A DNA stretch of 64,000 nt from Lutjanus erythropterus (GCA_020091685.1 CM034607.1:34167268-34231267); one strand, 5' to 3'; counted from the stretch's first letter, positions 1-11,915 are shown. Notes: a model not told the origin generated them from the sequence alone. Program-made: numbers and translations.

Positions 1-312
1 GAAAAAATAATACACCAGCAGTGTAAAAATTAGATTTTCCTAGTCGACAAGTTACAAACTTCTCAACCGCTCCAGTCAGAGTCCTCTACATCACCTCTGG
101 AATGGTTCTGCATTTCCAGTTGTCAAACTGGTCTCCGTCTACCCCGCAGGCTGCGTCCCAATCTGATAAGACTAGTAACAGAGCTAACAGTTAGCAGCAG
201 TGTGCCTGTGATTTAAGTGTTACCAGAGAAATGATCTGTGATGCAACAATCCCCCGGGTCAAACATCAAGGCTTCAAAAGACTGAAGTGGGGTTTTTTTA
301 GGTTGGAGGTCA

Positions 313-1725
313 ATGATCGACTTTGTAGTCGTGTCAGCTGACCTTTGGCCGTGTGTCTTGGACACTCGGGTGAAGAGAGGGGCTGAGCTGTCAACTGATC
401 ACCACCTGGTGGTGAGTTGGATCCGCTGGCAGGGGAGGAAGCTGGACAGACTTGGCAGACCCAAACGTATTGTGAGGGTCTGTTGGGAGCGTCTGGTGGA
501 ACGCTCTGTCAGAGGGGTTTTCAACTCCCACCTCCGGGACCAGATCCCGGGGGAGGTTGGAGACATTGAGTCCGAATGGACCATGTTCTCCACCTCCATT
601 GTTGACGTGGGCGTTAGGAGCTGTGGCCGTAAGGTCTCCAGTGCCTGCCGTGGCGGCAATCCCCGAACCCGGTGGTGGACACTGGAGATAAGGGATGCCG
701 TCAGGGTGAAGAAGGAGTCTTATCGAACTTGGTTGGCTCGTGGGACTCCTGAGACAGCCGACAGGTACCGGCAGGCCAAGCGTGCTGCGGCCCTGGCGGT
801 TGCAGAAGCAAAAACCCAGGTATGGGAAAAGTTTGGGGAGGCCATAGAGGAGGACTACCAGTTGGCCTCGAAGAGATTCTGTCAAACCATCCGGCGCCTC
901 AGAAGGGGGAAGCAGTACCCTGCCAACACTGTTTACAGTGGTGGTGGGGAGCTGTTGACTTCGACTGGGGATATTGTTGGATGGTGGAAGGAATACTTTG
1001 AGGATCTCCTCAATCCCGCTGACACGCTTTCCATAGAGGAAGCAGAGGCTGGGGACCCAGAGGTTGACTCATTCATCACCCAAGCTGAAGTCACTGAGGT
1101 AGTTTGGAAGCTCCTCGGTGGCAAGGCACTGGGGGTGGATGAGAGCCACCCTGAGTACCTCAAGTCTCTGGATGTTGTAGGGCTGTCTTGGTTGACACGC
1201 CTCTGCAACATCGCGTGGCAATTGGGGACAGTGCCTCTGGACTGGCAGACTGGGGTGGTGGTCCCTCTATTTAAGAAGGAGGACCGGAGGGTGTGCTCCA
1301 ACTATAGGGGGATCACACTCATCAGCCTCCCTCCAGGGTACTAGAGAGGAGAATTTGGCTTGGTTCGCATTGCCGGCAATAAGCTAGACCTGTTCCCAGT
1401 GCATGTTGGACTCCGGCAGGGGCCGGAGGGAGTGCTGTTGGCTCCTTCGAACCAGGACCTTCGGCATGTACTGGAGTGGTTTGCAGCCGAGTGCGAAGCA
1501 GCTGGGATGAGAATCAGCACCTCCAAGTCTGAGGCCATGGTTCTCGACCGGAAAAAGGTGGCTTGCTCTCTCTGGGTCGGAGGAGAGTTCCTGCCTCAAG
1601 TGGAGGAGTTCAAGTATGTTGGGGTCTTGTTTACGAGTGAGAGGAGGATGGAGTGATTGACAGACGGATTGGTGCGGTGGCAGCAGTATTGCGGTCGTTG
1701 CACCGGTCTGTTGTGGGAAAGACAA
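313..1725 (+). mobile_element. Non-LTR retrotransposon (LINE) remnant with deleted reverse transcriptase
   Basis: An open frame from 313 to 1344 starts inside the endonuclease C-terminus (STDHHLVVSWI, including the conserved D-H) and runs through the linker to the first reverse transcriptase block (VVVPLFKKEDRRVCSNYRGI). A TAG then follows. Resuming from about 1360, VGLRQG and later WFAAECEAAGMRISTSKSEA, FKYVGVLFTSE are typical thumb-side text. The palm with the FADD catalytic motif is missing, and a further frameshift precedes DRRIGAVAAVL near 1660. It is therefore dead. The exact LINE clade is not fixed by what remains. Confidence 0.9.
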
Positions 1726-2657
1726 TATGATTACAGTAGCATGATTAATAGTGTAGTGATAGCGTGTGTACTATAATGTTGCTTTAAGTATGAAACTGTC
1801 AGTAGTGCATCACAAATCTTAGCTCTAAAGCTGTGAATATACTCTGCCCGGCCAAAAAAAAAGTCACCACCTGGAGTTAACCAGTCAAATAAGTAAGAGT
1901 CTTAAATTGGATAATTACTGCAGTGATTAATATGTTTCAGCTGTCAACAAATTATTGAACTCTAACTGATGCAGTGAGCAGCTTCTCATTTCTTCAACAA
2001 CCATGTCGGAAGACATATCCTGTGGTCGGGGAAAAGATGTTACTCTGTTTCAGAAGAGCCCAATTATTGGCCTGCATTAAGCAAAGCCTAAAAATATCAA
2101 CAGATTATTTATAATAAGCCTTATCGTCCAGCCGCTGACTCTGTCTGATGGCAGTGCTTCCTGAATGCACCACATGAATTTTTCACTGGTGTTTTGCTGC
2201 TCAGAGCTGCATAACAGCGTGATGCCTTTGTATCTTTGAGAAATATAAAAGAAGACAGTCAGGCATTGTCATTGATTTCCAATGTAAAACATGTTTCAAA
2301 TCTCTGCAGGTTTATTTTCAGAGCTGTTGACATGTACACCTGCGTGAAGGTAAAGGATGCTATAGCTGTGTTCAGGTGACTCAGATGACTCAGTAGCTGG
2401 CTGCAGCTTAATGCACGTTAGCAGGGGATTTTACAATGATATTATTACACAATGATAAGAAACAGGATCAGTCACATGATGGCTGATAGCTATTTTATAG
2501 GCCAGTATCTGCCCTGATATCAATCTGGCGTATCAGTACATCTCTACTGCAACCCACATAAAACACTGCTAAAATGATTTGACCCGTGATTTTATTAGTT
2601 GGAATAAATGTTAACAAAGAGAAAATATTTCCAAGGTTGTGTCATGTTGTGTGTTAC
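1726..2657. other. Intron sequence without recognised features
   Basis: This lies in the intron after ENPP exon 12. No exon, long ORF or clear repeat was seen in it. Confidence 0.5.
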
Positions 2658-2766
2658 CATGATCTGCCAAGATGATGATGTTGACACAGCGATGCAAGCC
2701 AATCTGTTTCAGGCCATTCATGAGCTGACCAATGATCTTATCAACACCTTGGATTGCTTGAATCAG
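2658..2766 (-). CDS. enpp1/enpp3: ENPP exon 12: ADHG zinc ligands (last exon in window)
   Basis: After a 10.0-kb repeat-filled intron, CTGCAG is followed by [15 protein letters not shown] and, later, [11 protein letters not shown], with a GTAACA donor in phase 1. D363 and H364 are the next zinc pair, 47 residues after D316 as in human ENPP1. The NII and ADHG wording resembles ENPP3 (ENPP1 has SDHG). Exon 13 and later exons should lie left of base 1; I found none between 1 and 2657. Confidence 0.94.
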
Positions 2767-3234
2767 CTGCAGGGAACAGATAAAGTCAGACACATTCAAC
2801 ATCTGGAGACAATATTGTTTGAATCTAATCAAGCACTGCATTAATCATCATCACATCACAGAGGTCACACATGCCTATTACTGGGGAAGGCAACATCGCA
2901 AGACAGCTGGATTTGCAAAATCCTGAGATCATGCAAGAATCCATCGTCCCACGGTTCAAGCTGTGTGTTTGTGTCGTGTCCATAAGATTCTGCTTGACAA
3001 ACAAGAAAACGTGGTGGGATTTTCTATAACTGTGCTAAATTACTTCAAATCTTAGTTACGACACAGAGATTACTTTGTGTCAGATGTAACTATGTTCCAT
3101 TCTCAGACCTCTTCTACTTCTCGTCCACTTCTACATGCTCCCCCTTGCTCATATTATGAAATATTATTATTATGGTATTATCCCATGGTAACATCCCTTA
3201 TCACCTTTTGCAAAGATAAGTCAGTGGTCACCTT

Positions 3235-3480
3235 AAATCCATGACATTAAAACCTACAAATCAAACCAGAAATCTTGGTGTGGTGATGGACCTGAACTTA
3301 AATTTCAGCAGTCCCATAAAGACGATTACTAAATCAGCCTACTGCCACCATAAAAACATAGCAAGAATTTAAGGATTTCTGTCCAAAAAAGAACTTCAAT
3401 CAGGGAGCTGCAGCTCATTGAGAACGCTGCCACCCTCTCTATCCCGGATCCAAATTACACTATCTGGATTTAAGTGACTG
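3235..3480 (+). mobile_element. L2-type LINE scrap
   Basis: The plus strand reads NLGVVMDLNLNFSSPIKTIT and, after it, KSAYCHHKNIARI and a frameshifted GFLSKKELQ. This matches the L2 reverse-transcriptase C-terminal block (NLGVxxDxxLxFxxHI..TKSAFxHLKNI). It is short and broken by stops. Confidence 0.75.
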
Positions 3481-4140
3481 CCTGCCAGAAACCTTTAACA
3501 TATTGCTCAATTTAAACATCTACACATTCTACAAGATTATTCCTGATTTTTTATGACTCATAAACAGACGGTAACTTATTCAGCAAACATTCAGCATTAA
3601 TTTGAAATAATTACCAGTTAATAAAAACAGTTTTCCGGCCACACAGAGACATTTCAAAGGAGAGCGAGTAGCGAGTATTAAAACTTGGCATGTTACCTTG
3701 ATATCTGATGACATGTTATGTCATTTGTTATAATACATATATTTCTCCTTTAAGTGAAAAAAGAGGCAAGGAGCAGGATTCACTGCAAAGCCTCTAAAGG
3801 TAGTTTCCTGTGTCTCCTGACACTTGTGTGAAAACAGCCTCACAGCTTTTCTGGCTCCTCAGTAAACTGCTGGGCCTTTGTTATAGAACATGTCAAATAT
3901 TTTAAAGTCCAGTGTTTTTGATGGGAGAGCAGATTTGGTATTTCTATCTATCAATAGGTTTGCACAATGTTTCATCACTGTAAACTCTTATAAAGACTTC
4001 ATCAGCCCTTACGGAGGATGCCCCAGGAAAAACAGATGTTGATGTTTCCACAGCTGGAAACATCATCAAAGAGAACCAGTAATGTTTTTTGTTTTTTTCT
4101 GAGATGCAGGGTTTTTTTTTCATTGTTTGGTCACAGAAAA

Positions 4141-4300
4141 TAATGTGTATGAAAATAAGGCAACCTGAGACAAGACAATTGAAAAGAGAACATACTGTCC
4201 TGTGGTGAGAGGTCCAAATAAAGGACACTGAGCAGAGCTGGTCCTGACCTCAATGGGGCCCTAAGCAAAATTCTACTATGGGGCCCTCCTAACTGACCCG
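4141..4300 (+). repeat. Dispersed repeat, copy A (fragment)
   Basis: It begins with GAAAATAAGGCAACCTGAGA and AAGACAATTGAAAAG, the same head as the copies at 4540, 6023 and 6929, and then diverges. Confidence 0.6.
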
Positions 4301-4539
4301 AGAGCCATGTAAACCATTTGCCACACAGTCTCACCTGACAGCTCAGACCTCCCACTACAGTCCTCCCTCCCCAGTTTGCTCCATCTGTCAGTCAAATAAT
4401 ACGATCTAAGAATAAGATCTATATAGAACAATACTTCACTCCCCAGAGGCAAATACTATACTTTATAATCCAAGTCTAATCCATCCATCCTTTAGCAAAC
4501 ATGAGCATGCCCAGGGCAGAGTTACCTCTGCCAGACAGT

Positions 4540-5030
4540 TTCAGTATGACAATAAGACAACCTGAGACATGGTCTCTGAAAAGGGGCTTCCCCTGCCATA
4601 CAATGGAACCAGCTATTTAGAAAACGGAGACATTTACTCATGGAAGGTTCATTGAAAAGCCTGAGACTGGAGAAGCAGATGACAGATGACACAGATACAG
4701 ATGATCTGAAGGTGGAAACTGAGGGTGGTTTCAGGTATTTTACCACACCTTTATCATTATGAGATTGGCATGATAGACATGGCTTAATTTTGGCACAGGT
4801 GTTTTAGCTGGAACCCATATCCAGACAGTTCACTGGAAATCTGGGCAGGGCAGCTGGGTCATTCATTAATGATAAGACTGTTCGGTTTATCTTGGCTTAC
4901 TCCTGTAAACATGTTGAGGTACTCTAAAGCAAGACACACTGAACTGATCCTTGTGGTTAAGCTGATAACTTGCACACTAACTATCTGCTATTGGTGTGGG
5001 TTTGAGTGTGCGTGAGTGGCTGGTCTTTGA
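4540..5030 (+). repeat. Dispersed repeat, copy B (long)
   Basis: About 490 bases align with 6929-7440. Shared blocks include ATAAGaCAACCTGAGAC, GGAAACTGAGGGTGGTTTCA, TTACCACACCT, ATGATAGACATG, GGAAATCTGGGCAGGGCA, and the GCAAGACAC...GTGTGAGTGTG tail commonly seen at the 3' ends of fish dispersed repeats. Confidence 0.7.
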
Positions 5031-6022
5031 TCCTTCTTTCCAGGTCATGTATTGCCGTTGACCAGCTGCCTGGTGTGTGCGACAGTCGCCCGAGTGTCCC
5101 ACCTGAGCACTTGGCCCACAGAGGACACAGCTCTCACCTCCTGCATGATGGATTTATTTATTTATTATTAATTTTAATTATTTTTTTTTATTGAAGATTT
5201 TCTTTTGGTTTTTTTTACCTTATATCTTTTGTCTTTTTGTCTGGTTTGATTCAGAATCTATTTTTGATTGAATGAATAGAAAATGAGATACAATCTTTAG
5301 TCTTTTGCTACAATTTCCCTGAAATACAATGTGAAACATAACTGGCATTTAAATGGTCTACAGCCTTAATGAATCAATCAATTTAAAATTTTAAATAATC
5401 CTACAGTCCCCTTACTGTACAACAATAAAAAAAAAAAAAGAGGCGGGGGTGCAGTGTTTTGGTGTGTGTGGTGTTCACATTTCACATACAGAGTTTCTCA
5501 GGTGGAACAGACTGAGCAGAGAGTTATTTTCTTCATCGCAGAGTTGGTCAAAGTTGTTAAATGCGATAGCGTGTGTCGCTCAGCCACTGTCATTTGTTAC
5601 AGCTGATCGCTGCTCCACTCTGTGAACATCTTAATGTCTCTGTGGTAAAAAGTATTTATGTTCGTCTCACAAATTCAATTATAGAGACACTAAATCAAAA
5701 CATGACTGCACCCACTGCCTTTTGAGAAGATGACGCCTGATGCCTGTTAACTGCTGATAACTCTCGCTGTAGACCGTCCGGGTGCTGGGCTGCCCTCACA
5801 GCTGAGTTCTGCCCTTTTTGCTCCGCCAACTTTATGTTAATTGTCATTTAGAAAATCGATTTGTACACATTTATGAATCGATTCAGAATCTTCCAGGTCT
5901 GCACTGCGATGCATCGAGTATTTCGCCCAACCTTTCATTTTGCGCTTGCAGTCATTCTGCTCTCTGTCCAAACTCCCCCATGGCAGAAACTGGTAACACA
6001 CCCAAAACCCTCATTTAAATAA
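5031..6022. other. Intron spacer with homopolymer runs
   Basis: T-rich and A-rich runs are present (about 5156-5220 and 5428-5442). No exon or recognisable element was seen. Confidence 0.4.
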
Positions 6023-6290
6023 GTGTATGAAAATAAGGCACCTGTATGGGGACTGATGGTTGCCCATCAGTTGCAGGGTTGGTAGTTTCATCTTTGATTT
6101 CTCCCGTCAACATGTTGAGCTGCCCTCAGGCAAGACACTGAACACCAGATTGCTCTAAGCTGCTAAGCTACGACTTTGCACAGCAACTAAGAGCCACTGG
6201 TGTGAGTCTGAGTGCGTGTGAGTGACTGAATGAGAAGCACTTTATAAAGCACTATGTAAATACAGCCAATCTACCAATTGTAGCCCTGAT
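6023..6290 (+). repeat. Dispersed repeat, copy C (short)
   Basis: The head (TGTATGAAAATAAGGCA) joins directly to the tail block (CAACATGTTGAGCTGCCCTC, GGCAAGACACTGAACACC, then GTGAGTGACTGAATGAGAAG and a TATGTAAATACAGCC-like end). It appears to be an internally deleted member of the same family. Confidence 0.65.
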
Positions 6291-6928
6291 CTGAATCAGC
6301 TGAGGACTTAAACTTGGTTCAGTTTCTTTTCACACAGCCAACTCACCCAAAAGCATCGCAACAAACCAAGTGAGAATGCTGACTCTGCTTATTGGTCAGA
6401 TCTGTCCTGGGATGGAGCGAGAAAGCAAATAATGGAAGGTACAGTGCACAGTGCTGCCTTCAGGTACATGCTAACATTGTTGCCGTGATAGTGCTATTTG
6501 AACAGTTCTGAGAAATTCAGCAAAAAAAAAAAAAAAAAAAAGTTTGGAAGAAAAAATAAGGTTCCTAGAAATCAGGAACCAAAAAGCAGCATGTTTTCTT
6601 TGGGAAGAAAAGTGGGTTTGTCATATCATACAGGTTGTTGTCTCTGTTGATGGCATCCTTGATTGCAATGTTTACACTCAAAACTGGTGAAGCTGTGTGC
6701 TGATTCACTACATAGCACCAAGATTTCAAGAATCAAAAGTAGAACCAGAGCTAGTTTGGTGAACAGGGGCTTAAAAAGATGCAGAGGTGTTTTGTTTATT
6801 GTTTGGTATAAAGGGTTTCCAGATAAGACAGGGTGAGAATGATCTTGCAGCACCCACTCTGGTTTTAGGTTTTGTTTGTGCCAAAGAGATGGCATGGAGA
6901 TTGTGGAATGGAAGTTTGTGTAGTTTGT

Positions 6929-7440
6929 TTATGAAAATAAGGCAACTTGAGACAAGACAATTGAAAAGAGAGTTTTTGTGCCATTCATCAAAGCAGCTAC
7001 TTACAAAAAGGAGATATTAACCTCATATTTGATGAGAGGTACAAATACAGAATACCGAGTCCTGCCAAAGATTGGAGACACTGATGGATGACAGCGATGC
7101 AGAGGACTATAATCTGGAAACTGAGGGTGGTTTCACATCTATTACCACACCTACATCATCTTTGATTAACATGATAGACATGCCTGACTTTGTTGATTAG
7201 GCATTTTAGCAAGCGCCCATATACACAAAATTCATCGGAAATCTGGGCAGGGCACTAAAGGCTCAGCAGGCAATCCATTAATCACAGGTTGGCACTTACG
7301 CTTTCAATTACTACTGTCAACTAGTTGAAGTGCCTTTGAGCAAAACACCAAATTGCTCCTAATGGTTGAGTTGCTACAGCCGACCACTGTGTGTGAGTGA
7401 CACTCTGTAAAGCACCATAAAAATGCAGTCTATTTATCAA
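6929..7440 (+). repeat. Dispersed repeat, copy D (long)
   Basis: This is the fullest copy. It starts TTATGAAAATAAGGCAACTTG, shares the whole middle with 4540-5030, and ends CTCTGTAAAGCACCATAAAA ATGCAG. The four copies are in the same orientation within 3.3 kb of one ENPP intron. Confidence 0.7.
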
Positions 7441-7814
7441 CAGCAGCCCATATCATTGTACATTGCTTTTTGGGGCTGCTGATGTCAGGCCTCGAGTTTG
7501 GCATCATGGCTGTCACCATCTTGATTTTTTGGAGGTAGAAGTGAATTTAGATGAGACCATGGAGCTGGGGAGGATACACATTTCTACACCACCATCCTGA
7601 TTGTCACACCCAAATGAGCGTCATGCTGTATTGTAGAAGACTTAAAAGTAACAGTTGAAACCATAAAATCATTAGGAAACTGTTGACTGAAAAGACTGAC
7701 CTGCTGGTGGCGGTAGCAGAAATGTCAGGGAATGTGTTTTCTCTCTGTTTATGCTCCTGCCACTCTAACATGCCTCGCTACCAAGCTAAACAAAGATGAA
7801 ATAATTAGATATCC

Positions 7815-7895
7815 CCCTATGGTAGGTAAAATGTGATAAAGTGCCCTCTAGAGCGCCCTTCCAGTGGACAAAATACAATAGTTCCCTCTCAGGAG
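7815..7895 (+). repeat. Minisatellite, about 42-bp unit (first block)
   Basis: The block carries AAAGTGCCCTCTAGAGCGCC and CTTCCAGTGGACAAAATA, the same unit as 8515-8730. The MITE described next interrupts the two blocks. Confidence 0.7.
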
Positions 7896-7902
7896 CTCCT
7901 CA

Positions 7903-8515
7903 GGCAGCGTTTCCCAGTCCTGGTCCTCAGGTCTCACTGTCCTGCATGATTTAGGGTGTTTTCACAACTACCTCTTGTGGTCTGGACCAAAATTACAGGT
8001 GTGAAAAGTCCTCCAGACCAAAAGGCTGGACTCTGGACTGATGAAAAGAGGTGATCTTGGTCTGGGATGAAGCTGAACCATGTTTCCGTTTGTTTCTAGG
8101 GAGATGGTTCAGGCTTTACTGACGGGAAACAAGAAATTATAACAGGATGTCATTAGACAATAACCCACCAAAACAAAATGAGCCACAGGAGCAGATGGGG
8201 ACACTTTTAAGTTGTTGTTTCACTTTGACACTGTTTGTAGTAGTGCCATAATAATAATATTATGTTCACGATGACGTGAGTCTTCGTTCATCTCTCTCCA
8301 TAAATGGCAACTGAAGTCAGGCAGCCAAATTGTAAACTTTGAGATGTGAAAGCATCCTTTGATGTTTACTTGCTCCAACAAACCTGTCAAGCCTCTGCAG
8401 AAGCCTGATAACGACCTGTTCATTTGAATCAGGTGTGTCGGAGCAGAGAAACACCTAAAACATGCAGAGCAGTGAGCCCCGAGGACCAGGACTGGGAAAC
8501 CCTGCTCTATAGGGT
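7903..8515. mobile_element. hAT-like foldback MITE, split by an insertion
   Basis: Left part: GCGTTTCCCAGTCCTGGTCC from about 7906 to 7954. Right part: about 8358 to 8510, ending GAGGACCAGGACTGGGAAAC. Joined across the insertion they match the complete element at 50007-50220 in order, so this is an older copy of that family. Confidence 0.75.
7955..8357. mobile_element. MITE nested inside the 7903-8515 MITE
   Basis: About 400 bases interrupt the host foldback at a TTAG/GATG point. Its ends are imperfect inverted repeats: GGTGTTTTCACAACT at left and, reverse-complemented at right, GGATGCTTTCACATCT. No coding capacity. Confidence 0.6.
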
Positions 8516-8730
8516 GCCCTTCCAGTGGACAAAAGTTGGTAAAGTACTCTCTTGAGTTCCCTTCTAGTGGACAAAACATGATTAAGTGCCATATCGGGTC
8601 CCCTTCCAGGACATAAAATGTGATTAGGTGCCCTCTAAGGTGCCCTTCCAGAGAATAAAATGGGGTAAAGTCCCCTCTCAGATGCTCTTCCAGGAGACAA
8701 AATATGATCAAGTGCCCCAGTGTGCCCTTC
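8515..8730 (+). repeat. Minisatellite, about 42-bp unit (main block)
   Basis: About five imperfect units have the form (GGTGCCCTTCCAGTGGACAA)(AATGTGATTAAGTGCCCTCT). On the minus strand the unit length is a multiple of three, giving a spurious ORF with a 14-residue period (FCPLEG, FYSLEG). It ends at the GT microsatellite. Confidence 0.85.

Positions 8731-8731
<1 letters not shown>

Positions 8732-8796
<65 letters not shown>
8732..8796 (+). repeat. (GT)n microsatellite
   Basis: An uninterrupted GT run of about 32 units. Confidence 0.97.
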
Positions 8797-8797
<1 letters not shown>

Positions 8798-9364
8798 TCA
8801 TCATGGTGGCCAAATGAAGTCCTGGAGACACAGACTGTACCAGGATCAGAAGTTTTTTGTATTTTGTTCCCTCTTCTTATGGAAACGCCTGGTTTATTTA
8901 ACATTACAGGTGCCTGAGATTGGCTCTGTTTAGGTTTGCTTTTGTTTTGTTTTTTTGTTTTTTTAATGAATCAATGAATCACACCACACTCACCGAGTCT
9001 AACTCACAGCTGAAATTAGATGAGATAGATAATAGTTGGCAAGAAATGTGATTTCAGTTTCGTAACTTGTGCTGAGGTAGAGACTTGTCCCTGAAATGTT
9101 GCTTTTCTTCATTTTTTATTTGGGTGCATGTAGACCATATTTAATAGACGCTCCCTTACAACTCCTGACGATTAAAAGAATACTTCAGTGTAAACATACA
9201 AGCTACAAGAGTATTAAACACAACCTGTGGGGTATTTTTTCTTTTGCATCATTGCTCTTCACCTTCCCGACAACGAGACTGATTTCTCGGGACATTAGGA
9301 CATAGAAAATATGATTTTTTGGTGTATGCATCAGTGCATATCACATATGACAGTCGCAGCAGGC

Positions 9365-9540
9365 AGACTAGGACTTTTTACTTTCATACTTTGAGTAAAT
9401 TTCAGAGCCTGTATTTTTTTCAGTTTTACTTGAGAACTTTTACCAGCGTCGTTTTTTATGCGAGTGTCTGTACTTGTATACTTTTGCTTCCACCGCCGTC
9501 TCAAAAGTTGCATATTCATTGTGTTCACAGGCATTTCTAA
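9365..9540 (-). repeat. TACTT/AAGTA-rich dispersed repeat
   Basis: TTTTTACTTTCATACTTTGA, TTCAGAGCCTGTA and TTTTACTTGAGAACTTTTAC are typical of a common fish element rich in AAGTA words. Related fragments lie near 14900-15340 and 27090-27215. Confidence 0.55.
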
Positions 9541-10487
9541 GTGCCCTTTAAATTAGCTGGATTGCATTGTAGTCTTGGCTGCTAGTAAGGTCTGCTATGT
9601 TAGCTTTGACTCCTCGCATCTCATATCCATATATTTAACAAAAACACACATTTTTAAAAAAAATGTAGTTTAAATACAAAATTAATACGTTTGGGAAGGA
9701 CCCACAATAAATATAGAAAAGTTGAACATTGCCTTTTTGTCTTTTCTTGATCTTGAGGGTCACCTTAGTGTTGGGGGGTTTGGCTTTGAAAAAAAACTAT
9801 AAACACTATTATACTGCTATAAATTTGTTCAGCGTAACAGTGGGCACACAGAAGTCTGGGACCGGTGTATTTAGATGAAAAAATCATTTAAATGATCAAA
9901 GTAATGTTTTATGAAATTATTTCAGTTGGAATGGTGTCATTTTTGTAATTGAATTAACTAATTTTACAGCTCTGAACACTGAGACCACAGTTTTGGACAT
10001 GAACAAAAGTGGTATTTGGACCCGTAAAATGCTTCAGAATGTTAGTAAATCACATTATTTATTAATTATTGTTCATGTTAAGACATGTAATAACACTGTA
10101 TCTATATTTGCCAAGAATCATATGACAGATTTTACCATAAATCCAGACTTTCACTGCTGAGACTGAAATACGCCCGCAGTATGTAATCAGTGGAGAGTAC
10201 AAGCAACAGGCAAGCCAGACCTCAAGTATATTATGTAAGTCATGTTTTTAACATGAAACAGTGGCAGTTCTTTCCTGAGGCCAACAGGAATGCCACCTAT
10301 TTACACCGTGCTACACACGCCTGCAGCACGACAAGGTGCTGAGTGTTCTTCCATGCTGGCTGCTGACAGCTTTCAGTTTCTTTTTCTGGTTGAAAGATGT
10401 TCAGTTGTGCATAAAAAGCTGCACTTGTCTGTGTCACACTTCCGTGTCTCCCTCAGCTGGGCTCTGTTTAGCCTCAGCTCTTAAATC
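9541..10487. other. Intron spacer
   Basis: No exon, ORF of note or recognisable element was seen. Confidence 0.4.
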
Positions 10488-10578
10488 CAATCAATCAATC
10501 ACTCTATCAAACTTTATTTATAAAGCTCTTTTCATGCAAACAGAATGCAACACAAAGTGCTTCACACAATAAAAACAA

Positions 10579-10580
<2 letters not shown>
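10488..10580 (+). repeat. CTTTATTTATAAAGC-type repeat end
   Basis: CAATCAATCACTCTATCAAA and CTTTATTTATAAAGCTC, followed by AACACAAAGTGCTTCACA, is a very common fish repeat terminus. A partial relative occurs at about 42785 (AAAGTTTATTTGTACAGC). Confidence 0.55.
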
Positions 10581-10641
<61 letters not shown>

Positions 10642-10656
10642 ACACACACACACACA
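10581..10656 (+). repeat. (CA)n microsatellite
   Basis: A CA run of about 38 units with one CATACA interruption. Confidence 0.97.
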
Positions 10657-10984
10657 AAGCAAAGACTTTGTAAAGTCTAAGAGCAGCACTCATGAAAAAA
10701 AAGGCAGGAACTGAGGAAATGCTATCCTAAGTGAGGAAGCTATGAAACAGATGAATAAAAGTAAATGAATAGATAAATACACAATAATAAGAATAAATAC
10801 AAAATAAATAAAGAAATAAAGTTCAATTAAAAGCCAGGCTGAAAAGGTCGGTCTTGAGTTTGCTTTTAAAACATCAACCCTCTCTGCAGCCCTCAGGTCT
10901 TCAGGTTGTTCCACAGACGTGGACCACAGTGATGAAATGATGCCTCACCGTGGGTTTTTGTTCTAACTTTGGGGATGATCAAAA

Positions 10985-11915
10985 GGCCGCTACCTCAAGA
11001 CCTGAGGGTTCTAGAGAGTTCATATGACAAAAGCAAATTTGATAAATAAGAAGGACGAAGACCATTAAGAGCTTTATAAACCAATAGCAGGATCTTTAAA
11101 TCAATTCTGAAGCAGACAGGAAGCCAATGTAGGGACTTTAAAATTGGTGATATGTGTGCTTTCTTTCTGGTCCTCGTCAGTAATAAATGTAACTGAACAA
11201 TGTTTTTCTTAGGAAGACCAGAAAGTAGAGCATTACAGTAAAATACAGTTTTTGTTATACCTCTAATACGTGGTTTCAAACTAAGATTTGAATCACTGAT
11301 AACTCTGAGATTTTTCTGAAACATAAAATTCTCTGTCCGAGAGATAAGATTCAAACAATTCAATCATTCAACTGATTAAAAACAAGCTTCTCTAAAATTT
11401 TACTTAAAAATGGCAGATTGGATGCTGGTCTGTAGTTGCTAAGTACCAAGGCATCTAAATTATTTTGCTTCAGAAGAGGATTAACCATGGCAGTCTTAAA
11501 AGCAGCAGGGAAAATACCCATCTGAAGCGAATAATTTACAATGTTAAGAATGTCTTCATCTAAAAAGCTATAAACTGTTTTAAAAATAGATGTGGGAGTG
11601 GGGTCTGAAAGGCAGATTGCTGGTTTTAATTGAGAAATTACTTAATCAAGCATTTCAGCATCAACCAGGACAAACTTCTCTAGTGTTTCCTCACATAAAA
11701 ACAAAGGTTCTCGGGTGCTAAAATTCATACGCTGGGTTTGACATTACTTAGATCTAATATTTTGTATTTTACTACTGAAGCAGACTGCAAATTCTTCACA
11801 TTTTGAATTGGTTGACATACTGCTGGATTTAATAAGAACAGGATTAATTAAGCAGTCGGTGGTTGAAAAAAGAATTTTAGGGTTGTTCTGGTTGTCAATG
11901 ATGGCTTTCTCTGAG
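10985..11915 (-). mobile_element. L2-type LINE relic, pre-RT to thumb, palm deleted
   Basis: Read on the minus strand from 11915: a pre-RT block (AIIDNQNNPKILFS), the RT entry (ILNIVNYSLQMGIFPAAFKT, LLKQNNLDALVLSNYRPASN, LPFLSKILEKLVFNQLND), then a jump to the C-terminal part in the frame 11363-10995 (LRVISDSNLS, CNALLSGLPKKN, LTRTRKKAHISPILKSLHWL). NYRPxSNLPFLSKILEK and LHWLPVxFRIDxKIL are signature strings of L2-type elements. The catalytic palm with its FADD-type box is gone, so it is inactive. Confidence 0.88.

Noticed and set aside
391..885. 164-codon minus-strand frame
   Set aside because: Antisense shadow of the LINE coding region.
8220..8831. 203-codon minus-strand frame with LEGH/FCPLEG periodicity
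   Set aside because: It is the 42-bp minisatellite plus a GT repeat read in frame, not a protein.
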